A DNA stretch of 64,000 nt, from NCBI RefSeq assembly GCF_029931775.1, contig NC_079325.1, positions 39,534,673-39,598,672 of the forward strand, read 5' to 3'. A program made the translations under genes and the position numbers. Positions 21,301 through 37,179 of this stretch are shown piece by piece. Position 1 is the first letter of the stretch, and each line of letters opens with the position of its first letter. The DNA comes from Euleptes europaea. Its lineage: Eukaryota > Chordata > Lepidosauria > Squamata > Sphaerodactylidae. The notes beneath the pieces are model-generated. The model had not been told where the DNA came from. It did not search any database and was given only the letters and a program-made list of their open reading frames with translations.

Positions 21301-22237
21301 TCCTAGCTCCTGAATGATATTGAGGACAATTTAAAATCTCTGCACCCCAAAATAAAGTTTGGACCACCACATATCATAAACTCCCACATTCAGGGTACAC
21401 ACAACTTCAGCTTCCTAAAGACCTGTACAAACAAGAGAAACATCTGCCCCCCTCCTCTGTTCCCTGAAGGCATTGCTCTGTTCTCACCTGTTTTCCCCAA
21501 CTTTTGGCCTTTTGTTGCTGCAGCAGGAAACTCTCCAACAGGGCTACCGCTTGCGTACAGGTTTCAGGGCCTTGACTCCTGAGCCAGTTCTGGGTTTCCT
21601 TTGGCAAGATGGCCAGAAACTGTTCCAGAATCAGAAGCTCCAGGATCTCCTCTTTCGTATGTCTCTCTGGCCTCAGCCACTGGTAGCAAAGTTCCCGAAG
21701 GCGACCACAAATCTCCAGTGGATCCTTGGCCTCTGGATAGCAGAACTGCCTGAAACGCTGGCGCCGGGTCTCTGCGGTAATATTGTGTATTTTCAAGATG
21801 GCCTCTTTCAGTGTTTCATAATCCTTTACATCACAGGCGCCCAGGGCACAGGAGATCTGTTCGATGTTTCCATTGAGGGCTGGCGCAAGCCGGGTCACCC
21901 ACTCTTCTCGAGGCCATTGACAGGCCTCAGCCACACGCTCAAAGGTGCCCAGGTAAGCCTCAATATCGTCCTGTTGGGTTAACAGAGGTGGCTGCAAGTT
22001 GTTCCAAGCTGGGGTAATAGGAGTTTGTAGCACTTTTGGCCGTTGGGCTTCCCAGTTCTGTTCCTTCTTCACAGTTTGTGGTAGCTTCAACCCCAAGAGT
22101 TCGTCAAGGAGGACAGCCCTTTTCATCTTTCCACAGTGGAGGCTTGCTTGAGCTTCTTCTCTTTCAATGTTGTGTTCCAGTTGAGCTTGGAAGGAGAGAC
22201 CTTGGACAAGCAGCTCAGAGGCCATTTTGTTTTCCAT
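18310..22237 (-). CDS. SCAN domain C2H2 zinc-finger protein (3 coding exons, 511 aa)
   Basis: The exons are 21488-22237, 19584-19692 and 18310-18986. All four junctions have good GT/AG sites (CAG|GTGAGA, CAAG|GTAAGG, TTCTAG|, CCCACAG|). Phases match, and the join gives an unbroken 512-codon frame. Residues about 157-240 form a SCAN dimerisation domain ([20 protein letters not shown] to AVALLESFL). Residues about 88-152 ([20 protein letters not shown] onward) resemble the N-terminal half of a Gmr1-type gag capsid, the known source of SCAN. Four C2H2 fingers lie at about 403-425, 431-453, 459-481 and 487-509, with a TGEKPY linker between fingers 2 and 3. The likely role is a nuclear sequence-specific regulator that dimerises through SCAN. 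Orthology to a named gene cannot be assigned. Upstream, an acceptor at about 22260 implies a non-coding first exon. An in-frame Met at residue 5 is an alternative start. Confidence 0.93.
19768..20152. mobile_element. non-autonomous hAT element in ZNF intron
   Basis: The ends CACTGCTGGATTTA and AAATCCGGCCCTG are inverted repeats that continue inward (TAGCTTAGGGCCCC against GGGCCCCATTACC). A perfect 8-bp duplication CTTAAACC lies at 19760-19767 and 20153-20160. The 385-bp body is AT-rich and non-coding. It sits just upstream of exon 2 of the gene. Confidence 0.88.
20200..21487. other. intron sequence of the SCAN-ZNF gene
   Basis: This is the intron between the SCAN exon and exon 2. No further exon was recognised. 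Frames seen at 20756-21103 have no splice support. Confidence 0.5.
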
Positions 22238-22569
22238 GAGATCATGGATGGCAGCCTAAGCTAGAATCTTCTCTGAACTTGGAGCTCCAAGATAATTTCT
22301 TCAGCTGTTCCCTCAATCAATGCAGTTCATAATACCCAACAAAGACCTGTAAGCAGCATGGCAGAATCTGAATTTGAGCTTGGTGTGAATGGAGAAAACA
22401 CAACAAGACTATATCAAAGAATTACATCCCCTTCTTTATGAAGAGTTGGACTTCTTATTTTAGCAAAAAGATAAAGTGAGACTGTGATATAGCTTTATAA
22501 AATTAATGCATGGTCTAGAGAAAGCGGATAGGGAGAGAACTTTCCCTCCCTCTCCCATAATTCAGGCTC

Positions 22570-22640
22570 ACCCAATGAAGTTGTGCAGGGAGTTGGACTA
22601 GATGACCCCGGTGGTCCCTTCCAACTCTATGATTCCATGA
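22570..22640 (+). mobile_element. CR1 LINE 3' end
   Basis: GTTGTGCAGGGAGTTGGACT, AGATGACCCCGGTGGTCCC and a single CTATGATTCCATGA tail unit mark the CR1 terminus. Confidence 0.85.
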
Positions 22641-23075
22641 AGTTGATTGGCAGTAGATTCAGGAGCAACAAAAGGAAGTAATTCTTTCACATGGCACACA
22701 GTTAACTTGTACAATTCACTGCCACAGGATATAGTGATGATTACTAGGTTTAAAAGGGAACTAGATAAACTTGTGGAGGATATTTTAATACATTTTAATC
22801 AATGGCTATTAACCAGGATGACTAAGGGGAACCTCCATATTCAGAGGCAATGTACACCTGAATACTGCTTAGGGTCAATAACTGGAGGATACTTTGGCTG
22901 CCATAGTCTACTTTTAAGCTTCCCAAGGACATGTGGTTGGTTGCTGTGGGAGATAGGATGCTGGACAAAATGGTTAGATCCAGCTGGACTCTTTTTATAC
23001 ACTTCAGTGAGCCAAACTAGCCACAGAAAAAGCAGTCATGTTTTAAGGAGGCTGAGAGAAATAAACCTGGGGCCT
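22641..23075 (+). mobile_element. L2/CR1-like LINE fragment
   Basis: Blocks CAATTCACTGCCACAGGATA, TTTAAAAGGGAACTAGATAA, ATCAATGGCTATTAACCAGG and ATAGGATGCTGGACAAAATG run in the order of the LINE 3' region. Its 143-codon open frame is a by-product and shows no reverse-transcriptase motif. Confidence 0.7.
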
Positions 23076-23262
23076 TAAAGAGGCTGCTGCTTGAGGGCTT
23101 GTTTTCTACCTCTGCTTGCTATCCTCTTAACCTATATATATGTAAGTTAACAGATATTTTAAAATCCTTTAAGTCTCAGCACTTTTCTCTCCAAAGTAAG
23201 AAGATGTCCCTGTAAAGTTGTCCTGGCAATTCCTACTTCCAGGGCTTATACTGAGTCATGGT

Positions 23263-23292
23263 TAGGGTTGCCAGGTCCCTCTTCGCCACCTC
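23263..23292 (+). mobile_element. hAT-like MITE end fragment
   Basis: TAGGGTTGCCAGGTCCC then TCTTCGCCACC is the family's first 30 bases. The rest is missing. Confidence 0.7.
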
Positions 23293-23663
23293 AGCCCTGA
23301 GTACAAGCAGTCTGTTCTCATACGGGTCTGGAGCTGGTGTCAGGTCTTTCAAAACGGAAGACAAAACTGCTTGGTTGATTTGGACCCTCCCATCCTCACT
23401 GACCCAAGTAAATGAAACTAACATGGTCTTCATGGCCCAAACACACTGCCCTTGGGGGGAAATAAATTAAAGTATCTTGTGACACTAAAGAATTGATCTA
23501 AAGATAAGGCTGCCTGTTGTGTCTCTGCACAATGAGCTCAGCTTGCTCCCTGCCTTTTCCTCCTTCCAGTCCGCCTTCAACGTGGGTTACTCATTCGGCA
23601 TCAGGTGTGATTGGATAATTCACTCACTCATTCCCAATGCAAAATGAAAGTAAATTGACTTAC

Positions 23664-23750
23664 CTTTAGAGGTGGCTGCTCCTTGCATCTCTGCATGTCA
23701 CTTCTCTGGGCTGAGCTCCTTCCAATCTGGTAGCATGCTGAGAACAGTCA
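23664..23750 (-). other. candidate 5' non-coding exon of the SCAN-ZNF gene
   Basis: On the minus strand a strong donor (CTAAAG|GTAAGTCAA) lies about 1.4 kb upstream of the SCAN exon. SCAN-ZNF genes usually have such an upstream exon. The 5' limit is unknown and no CpG island marks a promoter. Confidence 0.25.
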
Positions 23751-24636
23751 CTTGTGCAGAAACTCAGAGGAGGCAGAAAATGCAATTTTTTTACTCCTAT
23801 GCCTTTCATGCTTCTAGTTTTAATTCAGGAAAAGGAGTGAGCCTCAGCTCTCAGAAGTTTAGGAAATGCTGATGATGTAGGCTGTTTGATCTTCAAGTTT
23901 CATTCCTATCCCACTTCTCAAAAAGACCACTTGTTTAGTAAAGTTCTGAATGAACAAGGAACTGTGTTTCCAGAAGCAGCATGTAAGAGTCAGACACCCA
24001 TCTCCAAGAGGAACCAGGAAGGAGGAACTGACAAACCACTTTGGTCTCAGACTGCAGCCCAGTTCCGCATAGCTTTAAGGAACAAAATCAGTGTAGATTA
24101 GAGAGAAAAACAATCCTCCCTTTTATGGACAGTTTAGGACTGTAGAAACACCAGACAATTAGAACTGCCAACTGGCCTTACTCTAGTGACTGCAACTACA
24201 ATGTGACACCCAGAAGGTTAGCATACAAAACTTCATTTGTGGAATTTCTGCAAGCCAAGATAACATTAAAGAGAGAGGAAGTAGACGAGGGAGCAGATGT
24301 GATAGGGAGAATCTTTAGCACAAAAGGCAGTAAATCTCATTTGCTGGAAGGGGAGGAGTTAGAAAGAACTGCATGAGGAGCCTTCCCTATTCAACAGGTG
24401 AGTTGCCTTGGCTTAAATTAAACACAGCACAGTTTAGCCCCAGAATAATTTTTTGCGGTATTGACTGATTTCAGCCCATGAATGGTTTTAAAATGTCAGG
24501 ACTCAATTTTAAAACACACGAAGGAATTGTGTCAGAAGAGTGCCCTGGAGCATGTGCAGAATGCCATTCCTTCACCAGAAAGTAAATGGAATGAGCCCCC
24601 TGTCTGGCGTAGCCGCATGCAAAGAAAGCAGGGCTG
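23751..24636. other. intergenic, nothing recognised
   Basis: No supported gene or clear repeat. Confidence 0.35.
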
Positions 24637-24925
24637 AGAGCCAGCGTAGTGTAGTGGTTAAGAGCAGTGGACTCTAATCTGTAAAACCGAGTTTGATTCA
24701 CCACTCCTCCACATTAGCAGCGGACACTAATCTGGTGAATTGGATTGGTTTCCCCACTCCTCCACATTAAGCCAGCTGGGTGACCTTAGACTGGTCACAG
24801 CTCTCTTAGAGCTCTCTCAGCCCCACCTACTTCACAAGGTGTTGTTGGGAGGGGAAGGGAAGGTGATTGTAAGCCAGTTTGATTCTTCATTAAATGGTAA
24901 AGTCAGCATATAAAAACAAACTCTT
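24637..24925 (+). mobile_element. tRNA-derived SINE, full length
   Basis: Head AGCGTAGTGTAGTGGTTAAG (A box), GAGTTTGATTCACC (B box), then CCACTCCTCCACATTAAGCC, GGTGACCTTAGACTGGTCAC and TTCACAAGGTGTTGTTGG. It ends GTCAGCATATAAAAACAA. Confidence 0.85.
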
Positions 24926-24939
24926 CTTCTGTATCATTG

Positions 24940-25165
24940 AGCCAGCAGGGTATAGTGAATAAAATGCTGAGCTTCAACTGGGGAGACCAGGGCTCAATTC
25001 CCTGCTCAGCTATAAAGCTCACAGGGTGACCTCAGGCCGATCATTCTCTTGCAGTTTAACTTTCTGCATATGGCTGTTGCAAAGATAAAAAGAGGTTTGG
25101 GGAGAGGGAGAAGAGAAGGCAATCCAGCATATGCTGCCCTGGGCTCCTCGGAAGAAAGGCAAAAT
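24940..25165 (+). mobile_element. tRNA-derived SINE, second family
   Basis: GAGCCAGCAGGGTATAGTGAA, GGGCTCAATTCCCTGCTCAG and GGTGACCTCAGGCCGATCA, then a diverged 3' part with GGAAGAAAGGCAAAATAAAAG. Confidence 0.7.
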
Positions 25166-25169
25166 AAAA

Positions 25170-25960
25170 GAAGGGACATAGATGTAGATGAGGATTGGTC
25201 ACCCAGGAGAAAGCAAAGATGCCACAGCTTCAGTTCAAAACAAGGTAGACAGGAGGAGCCCTCTTCTCTTTTGAGAAGGGATGCCTTGCAAGGTAGATCT
25301 CTCTCCTAGGCTAACACCCCAGCACTTCTCTCAGCAGGAAAAGAGGACACAGCTACTAGCTTAGGACAGTATTTTGTTACCAGTGCCCCAGCATCTCCAT
25401 CGCCTTTACCATGAATCGAGTCTTGGGCCAATCGCACGCCCACCCTGCCCAAGCCCTTTTCTTGATTTCATCCCCAGACCTGTATTATTTGATTCATTCT
25501 CTGTTGACCAAATGCCCTTTGACAACTTACCCAGCTGCCAGCTCCTGCGAAGAGCACAGCTGGAAACTTGTACTACAGGAGTTACTTCAGGGCGGAGCAG
25601 GAAGCTCGGAGTGCTGCAATTAACACAGAGGCGTGTACATGCAAGCTCCTGCATGTGCCCACATGTGCTTGTTGCTGCAGCCACTCTAGGAAACAGCCCT
25701 CTTTAGAATTAACTCTTAGGGAGACTAAATGGCAATTATTTTTCCTACATAGCGATGTGAGTGCTCTGATTGCACAGACGCACTACATTCAGCTGCGTAA
25801 TGACCTGAGTTTTCTCGTGAAACAGAGCAAGCTTCTAATTCTTACAGCTACAAAGATATGCCCACAAGCAAGTAGGTAATGTCTGCTAAAAGAAGCCAGA
25901 ACTGTAATTAAGACTGCCACCATTTAAGAGATCATCTACACTCATAGCGCTGGCCCTGTC
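25170..25960. other. intergenic, no gene recognised
   Basis: Three overlapping frames of about 90-110 codons (25374-25879) occur here, but none has a recognisable domain or splice sites. Confidence 0.35.
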
Positions 25961-25964
25961 TGCG

Positions 25965-26460
25965 TATTAAGTGCTGTCAAGTCACTTCTGACTTATGGCG
26001 ACCCTATGAATTAATGATCTCCAAAATATCCTATTGTTAACAGCCTTTATTAGGTCTTGCAAACTGAAGGCCATGGCTTCCTTTATAGTCTATCCATCTC
26101 ATGCTTGGTGTTCCTTTTACTGCTGCTTTCAACATTTCCAACATTATTGTCTTTTCCAGTGATTCGTCTTCTCATAATGTGACAAAAGTATGATAGCCTC
26201 AGTTTAGCCATTTTAGATTCTAGGGAAAGTTCAGGCTGATTTGTCTTTTTGGTGGTCCACAGTATCTGCAAAACTCCTCCAACACCATATTTCAAATGAC
26301 TCCACTTTCTTCATTGTCCAACTTTCACACCCATACACAAGAATGGGGAATATTATGGCATGAATTAATTTGATCTTGGTCGCCAGCAACACACCCATAC
26401 ACTTAAGAATCTTTTCTAGCTCCTTCATGGCTGCCCTTTGCAGAATCAATCTTCTTCTGA
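25965..26460 (-). mobile_element. Bov-B (RTE) LINE 3' fragment
   Basis: On the minus strand broken frames encode the Bov-B C-terminal sequence (YGCESWTMKKVESFEIWCW, TKLRLSYFGHIMRR-like). The 3' tail at the low-coordinate end is GCCATAAGTCAGAAGTGACTTGACAGCACT. Confidence 0.88.
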
Positions 26461-26715
26461 GACTGTTGCCCTGTCTGTGTGCTGCCAAATCACAGCTGAC
26501 TTATGGTAACTCCATAGAGCTTTAAAGGCAAGAGATGTTCAGAGGTGGTTTGCCATTGCCTGCCTCTGCATAGGCTGAGAGAGTTCCAAGAGAACTGCGA
26601 CTGGCCCAAGGTCACCCAGCAAGCTTCATGTGGAGTGGAGAATCCAACCCGATTCTCCAGATTGGAGTTTGCCCCACACTTGCTCTCTACTTAGTTGTGG
26701 ATTAGTGTAATGCAC
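26461..26715 (-). mobile_element. Sauria-type SINE with Bov-B tail
   Basis: Read in reverse, a tRNA-like head (GAGAATCGGGTTGGATTC) and a CTTGCTGGGTGACCTTGGGC body end in a GTTACCATAAGTCAGCTGTG tail like that of Bov-B. That combination defines the squamate SINE mobilised by Bov-B. Confidence 0.75.
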
Positions 26716-26719
26716 TGGA

Positions 26720-27945
26720 TAGATTTGGATAAAAGACCTGGATTCACACACACAAATTATGAAGCTTCCAAAGGTGGGGATGAAACAACTTTCTGATTAG
26801 CCACCGCCTACCTGAAGCAAAAACAGGCTGACATTCACTGAGTCATCTTAAGGCAAGCAGCCTACAAGGGCTGTACTTTTTCAAAAGCAAATCACTTTGC
26901 AACCTGGTTGGAAACAACTGAACATAGCTTACCAGACTCAAGCCTGCATTAAGGAAATTTAACCTTAATACGCAACCGGAACAAGTGGATAGCTCAGAGT
27001 TAACTGAAAGTTCTTGTGTGTTGTGTGCTGTCAAGCAATGTATAGACCAAGCAGGACAGGAATTTATTCACTTCTCCTGAAAACCATGCTGTTAACAGCC
27101 ATCTGATAGAGGGACTTTCCCAATACTGCTCTTATATCCTTATGTAATACAGTTGGCTTATTCTTCTTCAGAACAATGGTCATGCATTGCCATATTGCAG
27201 GTTGATTTACACGTGACACTTAGCCCATATGGTGGTTTAAACGTACTCATGCTTACCATTGTCCGTGCAAACTTCAGAGATTTTTTTTGGGGGGGAAAAG
27301 CAACGTATGAAAAATTCTTTTGGGATAAGTTAACTGCTTTGTGAGACAAAATTTAACTCAAAAAGTATAGCAGATTATGTAAGACAATCAACATTAGATA
27401 ATCCATGTGTGTGCAACCTATTTCCACAATTATGCTTTAAAATGTAGAATAACTATTATTTCATTGTTGTCAAGTTTTCACTTGATATCAAAATGTGCTG
27501 GTGCCACTATTGTGACTATAGGAGAGTATTTCTTCAACTTCTATTGTGACTGTAGGATATGATTGCTACCTCTCAGATGGCAAAAAACCAAGATACGTGT
27601 GCAAGGATAGCACAGGGTACTGGAGTTCACAGCTCTGCCTCAAGTATTGAGTTTTTACAAATTTTGCCTGTAGATTCTGTAAGTATGCCAAATAGTACAA
27701 TTTTATATGCTAAATTATTATGTTGCTAAAGCAGAAAGTTTAGGTTTGATAGCAAAGTACTGCATATATTTCAATTCCTCCAAAATTTGACCCTCCTAAT
27801 TAATTTTTACTTCAATTCCCAGAAATGTTAACCTCTATTCCTACTATATATGATATATACACACGATTTTCCAGTTGATGCATACTGCTTTCCATGTACA
27901 CCTCAAACACACCTGTATTAAAATCTCCATTTACTGGAAGGGCCC
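26720..27945. other. intergenic, nothing recognised
   Basis: AT-rich, with no gene. A partial internal echo (TATTGTGACT(A/G)TAGGA at about 27510 and 27543) is too short to classify. Confidence 0.35.
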
Positions 27946-27949
27946 ACAG

Positions 27950-28060
27950 TTCAGTAGAAGCACACTTGCTTTGTGTGAAACAGGTCCCAGGATCAATCAG
28001 CAGCTCCAGTGAAAGGGATCTCCAGAAGACGGGTGTGGAATCACTGCTGCTTTAGACTTG
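27950..28060 (+). mobile_element. tRNA-derived SINE head fragment
   Basis: AAACAGGTCCCAGGATCAATC then CTCCAGTGAAAGGGATC matches the SINE type seen at 33290 and 51355. Confidence 0.6.
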
Positions 28061-28077
28061 TTGCCAGCCAAGCACAG

Positions 28078-28290
28078 AACGTTACCAACCTCCAGGTGGG
28101 GCTTGGAAATCTCCCAAAATTACAACTTATCTCGACTACAGAAATCAGTTCCCCTTGGAGGAAATGGCAGCTTTGAAGGGCAGACTCTGTGGCATCACAT
28201 CCCTGTTGAGCTCCCTCCCCAAACTCCATCCTCCCGAGGCATAGTTAAATCTACAGGAATTTTCTAGGCTGGATATGGCAAGCCCAAGTA
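28078..28290 (-). mobile_element. hAT-like MITE, diverged
   Basis: GTTACCAACCTCCAGGTGGG, CAGTTCCCCTTGGAGGAAAT and GAGCTCCCTCCCCAAACTCC are family blocks in minus orientation. The far end (GGATATGGCAAGCCC) is degraded. Confidence 0.75.
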
Positions 28291-28699
28291 CAGGCAATAC
28301 TGTACTAGGTGAACCGACAAACTGAAGGACTATAAAAGCGTTTCATATTCTCTTCTCCTCCCATCAACCAACAGCAGCCCTGCAGACACACACACACCAG
28401 AGAAAGAGAAGGCTATATTTGCCAGGAAACTTCTGCAAAGCTAAGGTTATTTGTCCCAGCATACAACCAAATATATATTCTCATCAATAGATTATTTACC
28501 CAGCAGGAATTCTTAATTTGGAGTAAATTTATCCCCATAATTGACAAAAATGTTGGGCTTGGAGGCAGAAAATAAAAGCTTTAATTTCTGCTTAGCAGGA
28601 TGGAAAAAAATAGTTGGGGTTCCTGCCCCATCATTTCCAGGGAAAGGTCTAACCAGATGATGCATTGAGAGTTCCATGTTAATTCCCAGGTTTTTTTAA

Positions 28700-28940
28700 A
28701 GTCACTTTGGAGCCAGCATAGTGTATTGGATAGTGTCAGAATAGGACCTGGAAGACCCCCAACTCAAATCCCCACTTGGCCATGGAAGCTCCCTAGGTGA
28801 CCATGAGCCAGTCACTTGCTCTTTGCCTAACAAACATCACAGGGTTGGGGTTGTTGTGAAGATAAAATGGACGTGGGGAGAATGAAGTTGTGAGTGGTTT
28901 TGGGTTCCCACTGGAGAGAAGTGAGGTACAAAATCTGAAC
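28700..28940 (+). mobile_element. tRNA-derived SINE
   Basis: GGAGCCAGCATAGTGTATTGG, CCAACTCAAATCCCCACTTG, then AAGCTCCCTAGGTGACCATG and GGTTGTTGTGAAGATAAAATG, ending near GGGTTCCCACTGGAGAGAAG. Confidence 0.85.
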
Positions 28941-29454
28941 AAAATCTTGGCAGGGCCAATTCACATCAGGACTGCTGCACCGAGTATGTATGTGGGGGAA
29001 GCTTTCCACATGGGGCAAATAGCAACTCCCCAGAGCGGTTTTAGATTAAAAAAAAAAAAGTGGTGAGGAAAAGGCTTAATCACCATTCCCTTGATGGTAA
29101 TGATCCAAACTGAGCCCCTATGTGGCTAAGTTACTAAAACGAACAAAACTATATTTAAGAATTTTAATCAATAATACTAAATTTGTATATATTGTTCATA
29201 GTTGAGACTCTTCTCCTTTTATGGCACAATTCTCCTCCCTTTTATGCAATTTTAATCTACGGATTTTAACTCTCTTGATCTGTTTAAATTAACAGTTTAA
29301 AATAAAATAAAAACTGGGAGGCCTATATTTTAATACCTCTACATCAAAATATGCTGTAGGTTGCAGTATTCTCCACAAAAGCATAGCGGACGTTCTCCAT
29401 TTCCAAAAGCCCTTGAGGTTGATCTGCAGTAGGCGGTCCTAGCAAAGAAAAGCC
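28941..29454. other. region downstream of RPL35, nothing recognised
   Basis: AT-rich, with an A run at 29050. No gene. Confidence 0.4.
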
Positions 29455-29478
29455 ACCAACTTTGAAAGACAAAACACC

Positions 29479-29484
29479 TTTAAT
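29479..29484 (-). terminator. RPL35 polyadenylation signal
   Basis: ATTAAA on the minus strand lies 41 nt past the stop codon, consistent with the very short 3' UTR usual for ribosomal-protein genes. Confidence 0.8.
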
Positions 29485-29524
29485 GGGGAAAAGGAAGCCA
29501 GCAGGGCAGCTGTGCACTGGAAGC

Positions 29525-34511
<4,987 letters not shown>

Positions 34512-34514
<3 letters not shown>

Positions 34515-34700
34515 CGCAGCGGCGAAGAGCTGGCGCCACAGAGCAAAAGGAAAGGACGGAAGCCGGGAAGGAACAGGAAACCAGAGGGCGGGAGCAACCA
34601 AAGACAGCGCAGGGCGGGGGAAGCGAGGAACCCGAAGTCGAGACTCCTTCGTCCTCCCCCAGTGGCGTCATGGTTTGGTCCACCTAACGAGGTGGCGGCT
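34512..34700 (-). promoter_or_regulatory. RPL35: RPL35 CpG-rich promoter with 5'TOP-like tract
   Basis: On the minus strand the 5' UTR follows pyrimidine runs (CTTCCGTCCTTTCCTTTTGC at about 34543-34562), the form of a terminal oligopyrimidine start. ETS-like CTTCCG sites and a CCCGCCC GC box lie close upstream. No TATA box is seen. The exact start site is inferred. Confidence 0.65.
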
Positions 34701-35019
34701 GGAGATCAGGACGAGAAGTTCGTTAGGAAATTGAGGGCTGATCAATACAATAATCGAATTATCCAGTGACAGTGATAAAGCGGCGTGGTTAAATAAACGA
34801 AATGCAAATTAAATGCATGCTGGACTGTCTCTTGGAAACAGAGTTATATTAATAAATGTTGCCTTTTAAAAATATGTTCTTATATTTATTCCAGAATCAG
34901 AGCACTGCACCCGAAACCTAGTTCATACATGCAGCATAGTGAAGAAGAAATTCGAAGAAGGTCAGCTCGGTTTTAGCTTTGAATGTTACTATATTTAATA
35001 TATTTAATTTCCCGCCCCA

Positions 35020-35170
35020 CCCCTGTACCAAGCAGGGTCAGCCCTGGTTAGTATTTGGATGTGCAGAGGAAGGCACTGGCAAACCACCTCTGTTAGTCTC
35101 TTGCCATGAAAACCCCAAAAGGGGTCACCATAAGTCGGTTGTGACTTGACGGCACTTTACACACACATAT
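35020..35170 (+). mobile_element. 5S-rRNA-derived SINE, 5' truncated and internally deleted
   Basis: AGCAGGGTCAGCCCTGGTTA, then GTGCAGAGGAAGGCACTGGC and CGGTTGTGACTTGACGGCAC. Confidence 0.85.
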
Positions 35171-35397
35171 ATAACTGGCACAGCAGTCAGAACGGTCCTG
35201 CCTCCCAGTCCCCATCCTTGCCTGCGGTGCTGGTTTCTCTATTTGGAGCAAGTTTTTAATGTGTGGGGGGGGATGCTGAATGGGATACCGCCACCTGCAT
35301 TCTGAAGTGGTGCAGTCCATTCTACTGTTACATTCCCCTGAATGTATGATCCGTGCCTTATACACCTTAGATTTAAAGAATAAAAACACGCATGTAC

Positions 35398-35615
35398 AGA
35401 TGCCAGTCTCCAGGTGGGGCCTGGAGAACTCCTGGAATTTCAACGAATGTCTGCAGACTACAGAAATCAGTTCCCCTGGAGAAAATGGCTGATTTGGAGG
35501 GTGGATTCTATGGCATTATACCCCACTGAAGTCCCTCCCCCTCCCCAAATCTGGCCCTCCCCAGGGTCCACCCATCAATCTCCAGAAATTTCCCAACTCG
35601 GAGCGGTCAAACCTA
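35398..35615 (-). mobile_element. hAT-like MITE
   Basis: CAGTCTCCAGGTGGGGCCTG, AGAAAATGGCTGATTTGGAG and TTATACCCCACTGAAGTCCC. No clean duplication remains. Confidence 0.8.
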
Positions 35616-35948
35616 TGGTTTAATTAGTTTGCACAAGATTATTTAAGAAGAGGGGAATTCTAAGTGGCCATCTCACACATACACTTGTCTTGCTGGCTAG
35701 TGGATGGTGGCATCTGAGGCCCTGCACCATACAGCCCCACTTTCTGGTGGGTGGCAGCCAGAGAGAAGGGTTTTTCTGTGATTGCAATTCAGCTGCGGCA
35801 TGACCTCCCCACCTGAAACCCTGTTCAAAAGAAGATGGTTATTCAATAAAACACAGACAAAAATACAAGTCATTGAAACTCTAGAACATTCTACAAAAAC
35901 CCCAACTAAAACAAAGCCAATGGTTCCATCAACTGCATTAACCCTAAT

Positions 35949-36156
35949 TAGGGCTGTCCAACTCCAGGTCGTAACTGGAGATCTCTTGCTATTACAACTG
36001 ATCTCCAGCCGATAGAGATCAGTTCACCTGGAGAAAATGGCCGCTTTGGCAATTGGACTCTATGGCATTGAAGACTCCCCTCCCCAAACCCTGCCCTCCT
36101 CAGGCTCCACCCCAAAAATCTCCCAAGTATTTCCCAACCCAGAGCTGGCATCCCTA
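35949..36156 (-). mobile_element. hAT-like MITE with 8-bp target duplication
   Basis: The ends are TAGGGCTGTCCAACTCC and GAGCTGGCATCCCTA. The duplication ACCCTAAT lies at 35941-35948 and 36157-36164. It sits inside another repeat: the sequence after it (CTAATTCAGCCAAATGCCTG) is found again at 63930. Confidence 0.9.
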
Positions 36157-36354
36157 ACCCTAATTCAGCCAAATGCCTGCCAAAAAGGGTCTCTGCAGCG
36201 TTCAGAGGGGGCAGCCTTCAGTAGGCCAAATGAGCCTCCAGTGGGAGCAGTGCAAAGGAAGGGTGCAAAGAAAACCTTACTCCTTGTTACACTTGAAGCA
36301 TAGAACTTGCAGAAAATCCAAGTGCCTGGGGTTGGTGTTGGGGGAGGTACTTCC

Positions 36355-36480
36355 TACAGAGTCAGGCCATGTGTTCCTCTAGCCTAGTATTTTCTACTTC
36401 AGCTAATGGCTCTCTATAGTCTCAAACAGGTATCCTGCTACCTGACATCCTTTTGACAGAAGACTGAAGTGGATTGTGAA
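36355..36480 (-). mobile_element. tRNA-SINE tail fragment
   Basis: ACAGAGTCAGGCCATGTGTT, CCTCTAGCCTAGTATTTTCT and GGCTCTCTATAGTCTCAAAC are the reversed 3' portion of the SINE at 33290. Confidence 0.6.
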
Positions 36481-36544
36481 GACGATCTCTTCAAACTAAG
36501 CAAATGGGCAACAACTTGCCAAATTAGGTTCAGTGTAAGTAACC

Positions 36545-36995
36545 ATGCAATCCTAAGAGGAGTGTGTGACCCCTACGCCGGCATTGTGCCACTTATGCCA
36601 TGTAAACTGGCATGGATGCCGGCGTAGGATGACTTGCGCCAGCACTGGGGAGCGATACGGCAATGCAGCACTGGGACGATGGCACAGCCTCCCTACCGGT
36701 GCTGTCCCGGCGTATCTCCCAGCGCTGGTGTCCTGGGAGGCGTTCACTAGGGATGGGGCTGCCTTTAGGCAGCTTCCTAACTCCTTTCACCCCAGGAACG
36801 CCCTTTTATGCTGCAGCAGGGTTATATCAGCAAAATAGCTGGCATAGTCTTGCTAAACCCAATGAGCAATTCCCCATTTTCTTGTATTTTAAATGTTTTT
36901 ATTTTACTTTTTTCTGGACAGGAAGCCTCTGTGGATGCGGTGTGGCTGTGCCACTGCTGGATGCCACATTTATACCCCCCTTAGGAATAGGCTGT
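36545..36995. repeat. GC-rich probable transposon-derived repeat
   Basis: The stretch from CAATCCTAAGAGGAGTGTGT to CCCCCCTTAGGAATAGGCTG has loosely inverted ends (CCTAAG against CTTAGG) and an interior with short inverted GCCGGC blocks. It stands out from AT-rich surroundings. Its frames show no domain. Confidence 0.35.
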
Positions 36996-37179
36996 AAGTG
37001 TAAAGTGATGCACACTAGGGAAAAACAAAAAAACTGAACTTCACAAATGTACGCTGATGGGACATGAACCAACAATGACTCACTAGGAAAGGTCTCTTGT
37101 GGATAGCTCAATGAAAATGTCAGTATGTGGCAGCAGTGAAAAGATGAATTCTATGCTAGTATAATTATGGCCAAATCCA

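Noticed and set aside
22275-22310. CTGAAGAAATTATCTTGGAG on the minus strand just upstream of the SCAN exon, resembling the hammerhead at 13623
   Set aside because: The second half of the core (GAAAC and the cleavage side) does not follow and stem I does not form, so it is treated as chance.
22647-23078. 143-codon plus-strand frame
   Set aside because: It coincides with an L2/CR1-like 3' region seen in other copies without an open frame.
24637-24720. Possible tRNA gene from A- and B-box motifs
   Set aside because: No cloverleaf closes, and the sequence is the head of a SINE with many copies.
35936-36164. AACCCTAA units at both sides of 35949-36156, looking telomeric
   Set aside because: They are the 8-bp target duplication ACCCTAAT next to MITE ends that happen to read CCCTA/TAGGG.
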